This document shows positions 1-5,013 of a stretch of 5,812 nt of DNA, in pieces. This DNA is from Candidatus Nanopelagicales bacterium. GTDB taxonomy: Bacteria; Actinomycetota; Actinomycetes; S36-B12. A program made the position numbers and the translations under genes. The notes below the pieces were generated by a model. It made no database searches. It was not told where the DNA came from and was given only the letters and a program-made list of their open reading frames with translations. Location: positions 1 through 5,812 of the forward strand of contig JALQSY010000066.1 of the NCBI GenBank assembly GCA_023264215.1, given 5' to 3'. How positions within the stretch are numbered: the stretch's first letter is position 1; each line of letters begins with the position of its first letter.

Positions 1-1
1 C

Positions 2-64
2 TACGCCGCTCTTGATGGGCTTGAGCGTTGGCTGAACCCTAGCCATCGTCCCGACAACGAGTGA
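2..64 (+). CDS. Possible 3' end of an unidentified rightward gene
   Basis: The frame starting at base 2 is open for 20 codons from the window edge to a TGA at 62-64. The other two forward frames close within about 35 bases. The short product, ending in LNPSHRPDNE, is too small to assign to a family. If real, this gene converges with the minus-strand operon that ends at 138. No good terminator hairpin is visible between the two stop codons. Twenty open codons are not strong evidence in GC-rich DNA, so the call rests only on the frame and on the otherwise empty strip. Confidence 0.3.
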   Translation, partial: YAALDGLERWLNPSHRPDNE

Positions 65-138
65 CGACGCCACTGCCCCGTGACACAGCCGTAACCACCG
101 AGAGCGACCAGCGTGATGGATGTGACTTGAGTGACGAC
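59..138. repeat. 10-bp direct repeat in the convergent spacer
   Basis: The decamer gagtgacgac occurs at 59-68 and again at 129-138. The first copy spans the TGA of the possible left-edge gene. The second abuts and slightly overlaps the stop codon of the dehydrogenase gene (138-140). The strip between them holds no open reading frame, promoter or terminator that I can support. The repeat may be chance. Confidence 0.3.
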
Positions 139-830
139 TACGGACGCCAGGTGCTGCCCGACCATCCCCCATCGACGGCCATCACGATCCCCGAAATCGC
201 CGCGGCTCGGGCGAGGAACAGCACCGCCTCGGCAACCTCATCGGGCTCGATGGCGCGCCCGAGCGGGCAAGACTGGGTCCACCACGCGAAGCCATCGGGC
301 CATTCCTGCTCCAGCCCGGGCCTAGCGATCAAGCCCGGAGCGACGGCGTTGACACGAATGCCCACGGGGGCCCATTCACGGGCCGCCGACCGCGTGAAGG
401 ACTCCAGCGCCGCCTTGGCGGCGGCGTAGTGAGCGTGTCCGGGGAAGGGGGAGGACGCCTCGATCGACGACACATTGACGATGGCGGAGCCCGGCGGCAT
501 CGCGGGCGCGCACGCGACGGACAGGTGCACTGCCGACATCAGCGTGGCCCCGATCATGGCCGACCAGTCCTCGGGGCTCAGGTCGCGCAGGCGCCCGGTC
601 GACTGATCGGCCGCGTTGTTGACCAGCAGGTCGATGGGGCCGAGGTCTGTCGCGAGCTCGCGGGCCACCGCGGGATCGGTGAGGTCGCCGCTGCGCCAGG
701 TCCCTGTCGCCTCCGTCACCGTCGACCTGCTGTGCGCGATGACGTCGTAGCCGGCGCCGTCGAGTGCTCGGATCAGGGACCGCCCCAGCATGCCGCGCGC
801 GCCGGTGACCAGCGCCCGGGGAGTGCTCAC
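138..830 (-). CDS. Short-chain dehydrogenase/reductase (classical SDR), substrate unknown
   Basis: This encodes a 230-residue NAD(P)-dependent oxidoreductase, a normal length for a single-domain cytosolic SDR. Seen in the sequence: an N-terminal Rossmann nucleotide-binding region with TGARGMLG at residues 9-16; an acidic DLTD at 49-52; NNAAD at 71-75, matching the family NNAG; VNVSS at 118-122 carrying the catalytic serine; YAAAK with Tyr135 and Lys139; VAPG at 163-166; and a C-terminal VDGGWS. The glycine motif departs from TGxxxGxG because the middle glycine position is Met14. The GTG start at 828-830 is chosen because it overlaps the upstream cupin stop as GTGA and places the first beta strand at the N-terminus. 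The open frame continues upstream but only through the cupin gene. It has no clear ribosome binding site, so translational coupling is likely. It is the last gene of the operon. The substrate cannot be read from sequence. A link to a methylthio-sugar or keto-acid by-product is conjecture. Confidence 0.9.
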   Translation of the reverse strand: MSTPRALVTGARGMLGRSLIRALDGAGYDVIAHSRSTVTEATGTWRSGDLTDPAVARELATDLGPIDLLVNNAADQSTGRLRDLSPEDWSAMIGATLMSAVHLSVACAPAMPPGSAIVNVSSIEASSPFPGHAHYAAAKAALESFTRSAAREWAPVGIRVNAVAPGLIARPGLEQEWPDGFAWWTQSCPLGRAIEPDEVAEAVLFLARAAAISGIVMAVDGGWSGSTWRP

Positions 831-1297
831 CGGACGCCTGCGGGTCGGATGAGCGAACGGGCACGGTCGGCCGCCTCCGGCCACGACGCCAGGTCGGTGT
901 CGTCGCCGGCTAGGGTGAATCCGCTGAACGGCGGAGCGAGCGAGCAGACCACGAGGCTCCACGCCCCCCGCGTGCGCGAGCCCTGCCAGGCCTTCGCCGG
1001 CACGCGGACAGCCGGCTCCTCGCCGCGATCGATGCCGGTGCCCAGGATGTGGTCCGAGTGCGAACCGTCCTGATGGAGGACGAGCATGTCCACCGGGGCC
1101 CCCGCGACGTGCACCCACATCTCGTCCTCGTCGAGCACGTGCAGTGCGCTGAAGTCATCAGGGGTCAGCAGTCCGTAGATGGCGTTGCCGTGATCGGTGC
1201 GCCAGAGCAGGCGGATCCAGACTCCCTCTCCCTCGAGGTATTCCAGGCCGAGCGACGCGATCACCTCCGGCGCGGACAGGGAATCGAGGTCGCTCAT
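827..1297 (-). CDS. Cupin_5 (DUF985) family protein
   Basis: This 156-residue protein fits the Cupin_5/DUF985 family, a small beta-barrel fold that includes yeast YML079w. To my knowledge the family has structures but no settled biochemical function. Family landmarks visible here are IYGLLTPDDFSALHVL at about 40-55, DEDEMWVHVAGAPV at about 56-69, GEEPAVRVPAKAWQ at about 92-105, and GAWSLVVCSLAPPFSGF at about 111-127. His53, the acidic cluster 56-59 and Trp61 fall where this family lines its barrel pocket. The ATG at 1295-1297 overlaps the stop of the upstream deaminase as ATGA and has a GAGGG ribosome site (1301-1305). The gene in turn overlaps the dehydrogenase by four bases. Cupins include sugar isomerases and epimerases, so a sugar-phosphate role in this operon is conceivable, but nothing in the sequence demonstrates it. 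Confidence 0.85.
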   Translation of the reverse strand: MSDLDSLSAPEVIASLGLEYLEGEGVWIRLLWRTDHGNAIYGLLTPDDFSALHVLDEDEMWVHVAGAPVDMLVLHQDGSHSDHILGTGIDRGEEPAVRVPAKAWQGSRTRGAWSLVVCSLAPPFSGFTLAGDDTDLASWPEAADRARSLIRPAGVR

Positions 1298-2589
1298 GAT
1301 CCCTCGACGATTCGATGCGCATCGGACATGACCTCGTCGTGGTCGACCCGGGTGGATCGGCGGTCGATGACGACGGGCTGCCCGGCCACGAGCACGTGGC
1401 GCACGTCTGATCGCCCGGCGCTGAAGACCACCGATGTGTACGGATCGTGGACGGGGACCATGTGGGGACTGCGCAGGTCGATCGCGATGAGGTCGGCCTC
1501 CTTGCCCACCTCGATGGTCCCGATCCGATCGCCCAGGCCCAGGGCCTCGGCGCCCTCGATCGTCGCCGCGCGCACCACGTCGCGCGCGGACAGGGCAGCC
1601 GGGTGGTCGCGCACGAGGCGCGCGAGGTTGGCCGTCAGACGCATCGCGGCGAACATGTCGAGGTCATTGCTCGATGAGCAGCCATCGGTGCCGATGCCGA
1701 CACGGATGCCGTCGTCGCGATAGCCGACCACGTCCGCGGCGCCGCTGGCCAGTTTCATGTTGGAGCCCGGACAGTGCGCCACGGATGCTCCCGTGGCCGC
1801 CAGCCTCTTCCGATCGTCCTCGTCGAGTCGGACGCCGTGCCCCAGCACCGGAGCGAGTTCGAGGATGCCGGACTGGTCCAGCGCGGGGATCGGACGTACG
1901 CCCCTCGCCGTCACGGTGTCGTCGTTCTCTCGATCGTTCTCGGACGCGTGGGTCGTGATCAGCGCTCCCTGCTCGCGGGCGAGGTCGGCGATCTGGGCGA
2001 GGTGGTCCAGCTCGACCGTGAAGGCCGCATGGGGCATGAGGGCGGGCGGCACATGGGGACCGCCGATCGACTCGAGGGTCTGCGGCCAGGACCGCGCCAT
2101 GGCCATGCGCTCGTCCCAGGACATGTGGTCGGGCCCGGGGAACGAGAAGAACACGGGGCCTGCGACATGGCGCAGCCCGACCTCGACGGCGGCACGGTGG
2201 GCGTCAGCGGGATGGAAGTACATGTCCAGCGCTGTCGTCGTTCCGCCGAGGAGCGCCTCGAGGGCGCCGAGGCGCGTGCCGGCGTAGACCCCGTCGGAGT
2301 CCATGATGCGCGCTTCCTCGGCCCACACCCGTTCGAGGAATCCCTGGAGGTCGACCTCCTCGGCGATGCCACGCAGGAGTGTCATGGCCAGGTGAGTGTG
2401 GAGATTGACCAGTCCCGGCATGACCACAAGGTGCGTCCCATCGATCACCACGTCGGCATCGGGCATGTCATGGCCCACCGCGGTGATGACGCCGTCCGTG
2501 ATCGCGATGCTGACGTTCTCTCGCGCTTCGCCTTCGGGACTGCACATGAGTGCGAACCGAGCATCGCGAATCACGATGTCTGCGGTCAT
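1294..2589 (-). CDS. mtaD: Amidohydrolase, probable 5'-methylthioadenosine deaminase
   Basis: This 431-residue protein is a metal-dependent hydrolase of the SsnA/MtaD group (TIM-barrel amidohydrolases that deaminate purine nucleosides or related rings). The metal-site signatures are in order: LHTHLAMTLLRG with His64 and His66; MPHAAFT with His187; THASEN with His214 and Glu217; LGHG with His251; HCPGSNMKLASG at 272-283; and GIGTDGCSSSNDL with catalytic Asp302. A C-terminal composite beta domain follows (GKEADLIAI, 362-370). In this operon the expected reaction is MTA plus water to methylthioinosine plus ammonia, feeding the neighbouring phosphorylase. S-adenosylhomocysteine or adenosine are alternative substrates, and aminodeoxyfutalosine deaminases are relatives, but nothing else of menaquinone synthesis is here. 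The start is the ATG at 2587-2589, which overlaps the phosphorylase stop as ATGA. The open frame extends to about 2919, but that extension lies inside the phosphorylase gene and lacks family features. There is no strong ribosome site, so coupling is likely. Confidence 0.85.
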   Translation of the reverse strand: MTADIVIRDARFALMCSPEGEARENVSIAITDGVITAVGHDMPDADVVIDGTHLVVMPGLVNLHTHLAMTLLRGIAEEVDLQGFLERVWAEEARIMDSDGVYAGTRLGALEALLGGTTTALDMYFHPADAHRAAVEVGLRHVAGPVFFSFPGPDHMSWDERMAMARSWPQTLESIGGPHVPPALMPHAAFTVELDHLAQIADLAREQGALITTHASENDRENDDTVTARGVRPIPALDQSGILELAPVLGHGVRLDEDDRKRLAATGASVAHCPGSNMKLASGAADVVGYRDDGIRVGIGTDGCSSSNDLDMFAAMRLTANLARLVRDHPAALSARDVVRAATIEGAEALGLGDRIGTIEVGKEADLIAIDLRSPHMVPVHDPYTSVVFSAGRSDVRHVLVAGQPVVIDRRSTRVDHDEVMSDAHRIVEGS

Positions 2590-3335
2590 GGTGAGCCCGC
2601 CAGGATGGCGGCGGAGCGATCCAGGATCGCGATCACGGTGCGCGCGCCCTCGGCGACGACGGCGTTGACCTCCTCGATGGTGATCGGCTCGGGGCTCAGG
2701 CCCGCTCCGGGATTGGCCACCAGGCACAGGCTCGCGTAGGGCAGGCCGCGCTCGGCCGCGAGGACGACCTCGGGCACGCCCGTCATGCCCACGACGCCCA
2801 CTCCGGCGGCGCGGGCCATGCGGATCTCGGCCTTCGTCTCGAAGCGCGGCCCCTCGAAGGCGCCGTAGACCCCCTCCTCCGCGACCGGGATCCCGAGGTC
2901 GGCGGCAGCGCGCAACCACGTCGCACGCAGCCTGCCGTCATACGGCTCCCCCATGTCGACGTGCACGACGCCCTCGGGCGTCGAGCCGTCGAAGAACGTC
3001 ACCGGCCGCTGATGGGTGAAGTCGATGAAGTCGTCGACGACCACCAGCGCCCCTGCGTCATGGCCGATGCCTCCTACGACGTTGACAGCGAGAATCTCGC
3101 TGACACCGAGGTCCACGAGCGCCTGGATGATCGCTCGATAGTTGACCATGTGGGGCGGCACGGAGTGATCGAAGCCATGTCGTGAAATGAAGTAGGTCTC
3201 GCGGCCGTGCATGGTTCCACCGCTGACCATCACCGGGCCGAATGCCGTCTCGTGAGCGAACTCGCGCGCGTCCTGCAGACCATCAAGCGCGTAGAACCCC
3301 GTACCCGCGATGATGCCGAGCGCGCCCCCACTCAC
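2586..3335 (-). CDS. mtnP: 6-oxopurine nucleoside phosphorylase, probable methylthioinosine phosphorylase
   Basis: This 249-residue protein belongs to the trimeric PNP/MTAP phosphorylase family, which splits a purine nucleoside with phosphate into free base and pentose-1-phosphate. Visible motifs: phosphate loop GTGFY (11-15); SRHG (51-54); PPHMVNYRAI (60-69); NVVGGI (85-90); EGPRFET (161-167); GMTGVPEVVLAAE (183-195), where Met184 sits in the ribose site; and the base-recognition loop VANPGAG (206-212). In human MTAP this loop reads ATDYD, and its two aspartates bind the 6-amino group of adenine. Here they become Asn208 and Gly210. As I recall, P. aeruginosa MTI phosphorylase PA3004 has NPAAG there and shares the NxVGGI and PPHxVNYRA segments. 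I therefore infer methylthioinosine, or another 6-oxopurine nucleoside, as substrate, giving hypoxanthine. Automated annotation would probably say MTA phosphorylase, and mtnP is used in that loose sense. The GTG start (3333-3335) overlaps the cdd stop as GTGA. The gene overlaps the deaminase by four bases. Confidence 0.9.
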   Translation of the reverse strand: MSGGALGIIAGTGFYALDGLQDAREFAHETAFGPVMVSGGTMHGRETYFISRHGFDHSVPPHMVNYRAIIQALVDLGVSEILAVNVVGGIGHDAGALVVVDDFIDFTHQRPVTFFDGSTPEGVVHVDMGEPYDGRLRATWLRAAADLGIPVAEEGVYGAFEGPRFETKAEIRMARAAGVGVVGMTGVPEVVLAAERGLPYASLCLVANPGAGLSPEPITIEEVNAVVAEGARTVIAILDRSAAILAGSP

Positions 3336-3745
3336 GCGGTATGCCCCGGGATGTCATCGGGTCCGAAGGCGTCGGGGATCAAGGTGCCGAGGGGGACGGG
3401 GCCGCCCGCGCGGTCGATCAGGATCGCCGCACCGCCGTGCTCGTGGAGGAGTTGCCGGCAGCGACCGCAGGGCAGGAGCGGACCAGGATGCGGGCCGACG
3501 CACGCGAAGGCGATGAGTCCCTCGCGCTGTCCCGCCGGGCTGGTCCTCACCAGTTCACTGACCAGGCCGCACTCCGCGCACAGCGTGATGCCGAGAGAGG
3601 CGTTCTCGACGTTGCAGCCGGTGACGACTCGCCCCGTGGTCGTGAGCGCGGCGGCCCCGACCGGATGGCGGCTGTAGGGCGCGTACGCGTGATCGCGTGC
3701 TTCCTCGGCTGCCGCACGCAGGGACGGCCAGTCGATCTCGGTCAT
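3332..3745 (-). CDS. cdd: Cytidine deaminase (small tetrameric type)
   Basis: This 137-residue protein has the size of the homotetrameric zinc cytidine deaminases that convert cytidine and deoxycytidine to uridine and deoxyuridine. Near the N-terminus it has YAPYSRHPVGAA (21-32), a conserved segment of the fold. The catalytic motif is TGCNVENASLGITLCAEC (42-59): Asn45 and Glu47 contact the sugar, Cys56 ligates zinc and Glu58 is the proton shuttle. PCGRCRQ (92-98) supplies Cys93 and Cys96. Cys59 replaces the arginine of the Bacillus CAER motif; CAEC is, to my recollection, normal in mycobacterial Cdd, so this is not a defect. The ATG at 3743-3745 overlaps the mtnD stop as ATGA, and the gene overlaps the phosphorylase by four bases. 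No strong ribosome site is present. The family call is secure, but its presence between mtnD and the phosphorylase is unusual. Either it is a general nucleoside-salvage passenger or it has a pathway-specific substrate. Confidence 0.93.
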   Translation of the reverse strand: MTEIDWPSLRAAAEEARDHAYAPYSRHPVGAAALTTTGRVVTGCNVENASLGITLCAECGLVSELVRTSPAGQREGLIAFACVGPHPGPLLPCGRCRQLLHEHGGAAILIDRAGGPVPLGTLIPDAFGPDDIPGHTA

Positions 3746-4329
3746 GCGTTCGCGGCGGCGGCAGCGGTCAGCTCGTCGTAGGTGGGGAAGTGGGTCGAGA
3801 TGTCACTCCCGGTGAAGGTGCCCACCCAGCCGTCGTCGTCGTGGAAGAAGCGGATCGCCGTGAAGTCTGGCAGCGTGCCCATGTCGAACCAGTGCGTGGT
3901 GAGGGCAGGCACACTCAGCAGGTCGCCCGGGGTGCAGAGCATCGCGTGGACCTTGCCGTCGATATGGAGGTAGAACACCCCGGACCCCGCGACGAAGTAG
4001 CGGATCTCCTCCTCGTCGTGGGTGTGCTCGTTGAGGAACTTCAGGCGCGCGGCCTCAGCCGTGGCCCGCCACTCATCGGAGTCCACCGGATGCAATTGGG
4101 CGACGTCGACGAGTCGGTAGCCGTGCTCGGCCACGAGACGATCGACCAGCTCCCGGTGCGCATCGAGGATCTCGTCCTGCGTGGCGGAGTCGGGGAGGCG
4201 CTCGGGAGCGGGCACGTGCTCGAACACCACTCCGAGAGGGGACAACTCCTCGGCGATGGCCGCATGGTCGGAGGTCTGCAGCAGCGGCGCATCGGCCTGA
4301 TCGTCGGCCCAGACGGTGAGCAGTGTCAT
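3742..4329 (-). CDS. mtnD: Acireductone dioxygenase (methionine salvage)
   Basis: This 195-residue cytosolic cupin is an acireductone dioxygenase. With iron it converts the acireductone 1,2-dihydroxy-3-keto-5-methylthiopentene plus O2 to 2-keto-4-methylthiobutyrate and formate, the methionine precursor step. With nickel the same protein can run the off-pathway reaction releasing carbon monoxide. The metal ligands are visible: EHTHDEEEIRYFVAGSGVFY (101-120) supplies His102, His104 and Glu108, and ALTTHWFDMG (142-151) supplies His146. The segment EHTHDEEEIRYF is diagnostic of the family. The length is slightly above the roughly 180 residues of characterised bacterial enzymes, the excess being an alanine-rich tail. 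The ATG at 4327-4329 is supported by an AAGGAGG ribosome site four bases upstream. It follows mtnB after a structured 74-bp spacer and overlaps cdd by four bases. Confidence 0.96.
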   Translation of the reverse strand: MTLLTVWADDQADAPLLQTSDHAAIAEELSPLGVVFEHVPAPERLPDSATQDEILDAHRELVDRLVAEHGYRLVDVAQLHPVDSDEWRATAEAARLKFLNEHTHDEEEIRYFVAGSGVFYLHIDGKVHAMLCTPGDLLSVPALTTHWFDMGTLPDFTAIRFFHDDDGWVGTFTGSDISTHFPTYDELTAAAAANA

Positions 4330-4333
4330 GTGT

Positions 4334-4340
4334 CCTCCTT
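4334..4340 (-). promoter_or_regulatory. Ribosome binding site of mtnD
   Basis: On the minus strand this reads AAGGAGG, followed by ACAC and the ATG. It is the strongest Shine-Dalgarno match in the operon and fixes the mtnD start. Its strength fits a gene that cannot rely on coupling, because it is 74 bp from the upstream stop. Confidence 0.8.
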
Positions 4341-4342
4341 GT

Positions 4343-4371
4343 CCCCGGCCGGGGCATCACCGGCCACGGGG
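4343..4371 (-). promoter_or_regulatory. GC-rich inverted repeat just upstream of the mtnD ribosome site
   Basis: Positions 4343-4352 can pair with 4360-4371, giving ten base pairs with a two-base bulge (ac, 4366-4367) and a seven-base loop. The alternative is the perfect 12-bp palindrome ccccggccgggg at 4343-4354. The two folds are mutually exclusive. The structure ends two bases before the AAGGAGG site, so it could affect mtnD translation or stabilise a processed mRNA end. No riboswitch class is recognisable. Confidence 0.4.
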
Positions 4372-4383
4372 CAGCATTCTGCC

Positions 4384-4402
4384 GCGCCGAGGGGCTCGGC
4401 GC
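4384..4402 (-). terminator. Perfect hairpin immediately after the mtnB stop; possible attenuator or partial terminator
   Basis: The arms gcgccgag (4384-4391) and ctcggcgc (4395-4402) are perfectly complementary around a three-base loop. The hairpin begins one base beyond the mtnB stop codon (4404-4406). A second, weaker stem follows at 4370-4374 with 4379-4383 (ggcag/ctgcc, four-base loop). There is no U-tract after the hairpin on the transcribed minus strand, so efficient intrinsic termination is not expected. An RNA-processing or 3'-end-stabilising element separating mtnB from the downstream six genes fits equally well. Confidence 0.4.
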
Positions 4403-4403
4403 A

Positions 4404-5000
4404 CTAGCCCCCGGGTCGCCCGAGTCGATCGAGGCGCAGCGCATGCTCGAAGAGCCAGTCAAAACTCTCCGTGCGGTCGATGGCCTCACCCAGCGAGGCA
4501 CCCCAGGCGTACAGGCCGTGCTCGGCGACGATCACGCCCGGGACCGCCGGATCATGGCGTGCCAGCAGTCGTCCCGAGAGATCCGCCATGTCCTGGGAGT
4601 TGGCGATCACCGGCACGACAACCGCATCGCCGTGCGCACCGCGACCGATGCCCTTGAGTTGCTCCACGTCGCGCAGCGGGACCCCCTCGGGCCACCGTGC
4701 CGCGGCCTCGACCGCGGCGAGCGAGTGCACATGGACGACCGCCCCCGCACCGAGCCGCGTAATGACCGCGGCGTGCACGGGTGCCTCGGCACTGGGGCGA
4801 TGCGCCTGCCCGGGCAGCGGCCCACCCGCGTCGTCGATGAAGACCGCATCGCCGGCATCCACCGCCGACTTGTCGATCCCCGAGGCCGTCACGAGGATCG
4901 CCTCGCCATCGCGGACCGAGACGTTGCCGGAGGTGCCGCGCATCCACCCGAGTGCGTAGAGGCGACGAGACGCGCGCGCGAGATCCTCCGCCGTGGACAT
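4404..5000 (-). CDS. mtnB: Methylthioribulose-1-phosphate dehydratase (methionine salvage)
   Basis: This 198-residue zinc enzyme of the class II aldolase/AraD fold dehydrates 5-methylthioribulose-1-phosphate to 2,3-diketo-5-methylthiopentyl-1-phosphate in the cytosol. Visible motifs are GTSGNVSVR (22-30) and TASGIDKS (38-45) at the phosphate site; RPSAEAPVH (68-76) with the catalytic-type Glu72; VVHVHS (88-93), giving zinc ligands His90 and His92; and AEHGLYAWG (159-167), giving His161. The length is close to the usual 200-210 residues. Fuculose and ribulose-phosphate aldolases share the fold, but GTSGN, AEHGLYAWG and the adjacent mtnC and mtnD favour MtnB. The ATG at 4998-5000 is chosen because an AAGGGAGG site lies just upstream. 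An upstream ATG at 5054 would overlap mtnC and adds only non-family residues. It is the first gene of the leftward operon and divergent from mtnC. Confidence 0.93.
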   Translation of the reverse strand: MSTAEDLARASRRLYALGWMRGTSGNVSVRDGEAILVTASGIDKSAVDAGDAVFIDDAGGPLPGQAHRPSAEAPVHAAVITRLGAGAVVHVHSLAAVEAAARWPEGVPLRDVEQLKGIGRGAHGDAVVVPVIANSQDMADLSGRLLARHDPAVPGVIVAEHGLYAWGASLGEAIDRTESFDWLFEHALRLDRLGRPGG

Positions 5001-5004
5001 GTAG

Positions 5005-5012
5005 CCTCCCTT
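5005..5012 (-). promoter_or_regulatory. Ribosome binding site of mtnB filling the divergent spacer
   Basis: The minus strand reads AAGGGAGG, then CTAC, then the mtnB ATG. The element occupies most of the 13 bp (5001-5013) between the divergent start codons of mtnB and mtnC. It decides the mtnB start over the alternative ATG at 5054. The mtnB transcript must therefore begin inside the mtnC coding region. Confidence 0.75.
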
Positions 5013-5013
5013 C

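Noticed and set aside
831..1118. N-terminal extension of the dehydrogenase frame up to 1118
   Set aside because: It overlaps the cupin gene and carries no SDR features. The Rossmann strand begins directly after the GTG at 828-830.
1774..2739. Long forward open frame of 321 codons opposite the amidohydrolase
   Set aside because: It is antisense to conserved metal-site motifs, and its product has no coherent fold features. It is typical of GC-rich shadow frames.
2590..2919. N-terminal extension of the amidohydrolase frame up to 2919
   Set aside because: It lies entirely within the phosphorylase gene and reads as arginine- and glycine-rich shadow sequence. The ATG at 2587-2589 gives the family N-terminus and the ATGA overlap.
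1294..3335. Futalosine (menaquinone) pathway deaminase and hydrolase pair
   Set aside because: The neighbouring mtnB, mtnC and mtnD point to MTA salvage. The second enzyme has the phosphate-binding PNP/MTAP signature rather than that of a futalosine hydrolase, and no other mqn gene is present.
3332..3745. Loss of the conserved arginine in the Cdd CAER motif as an inactivating change
   Set aside because: CAEC is, to my recollection, the usual form in mycobacterial cytidine deaminases. All three zinc cysteines and the catalytic glutamate are present.
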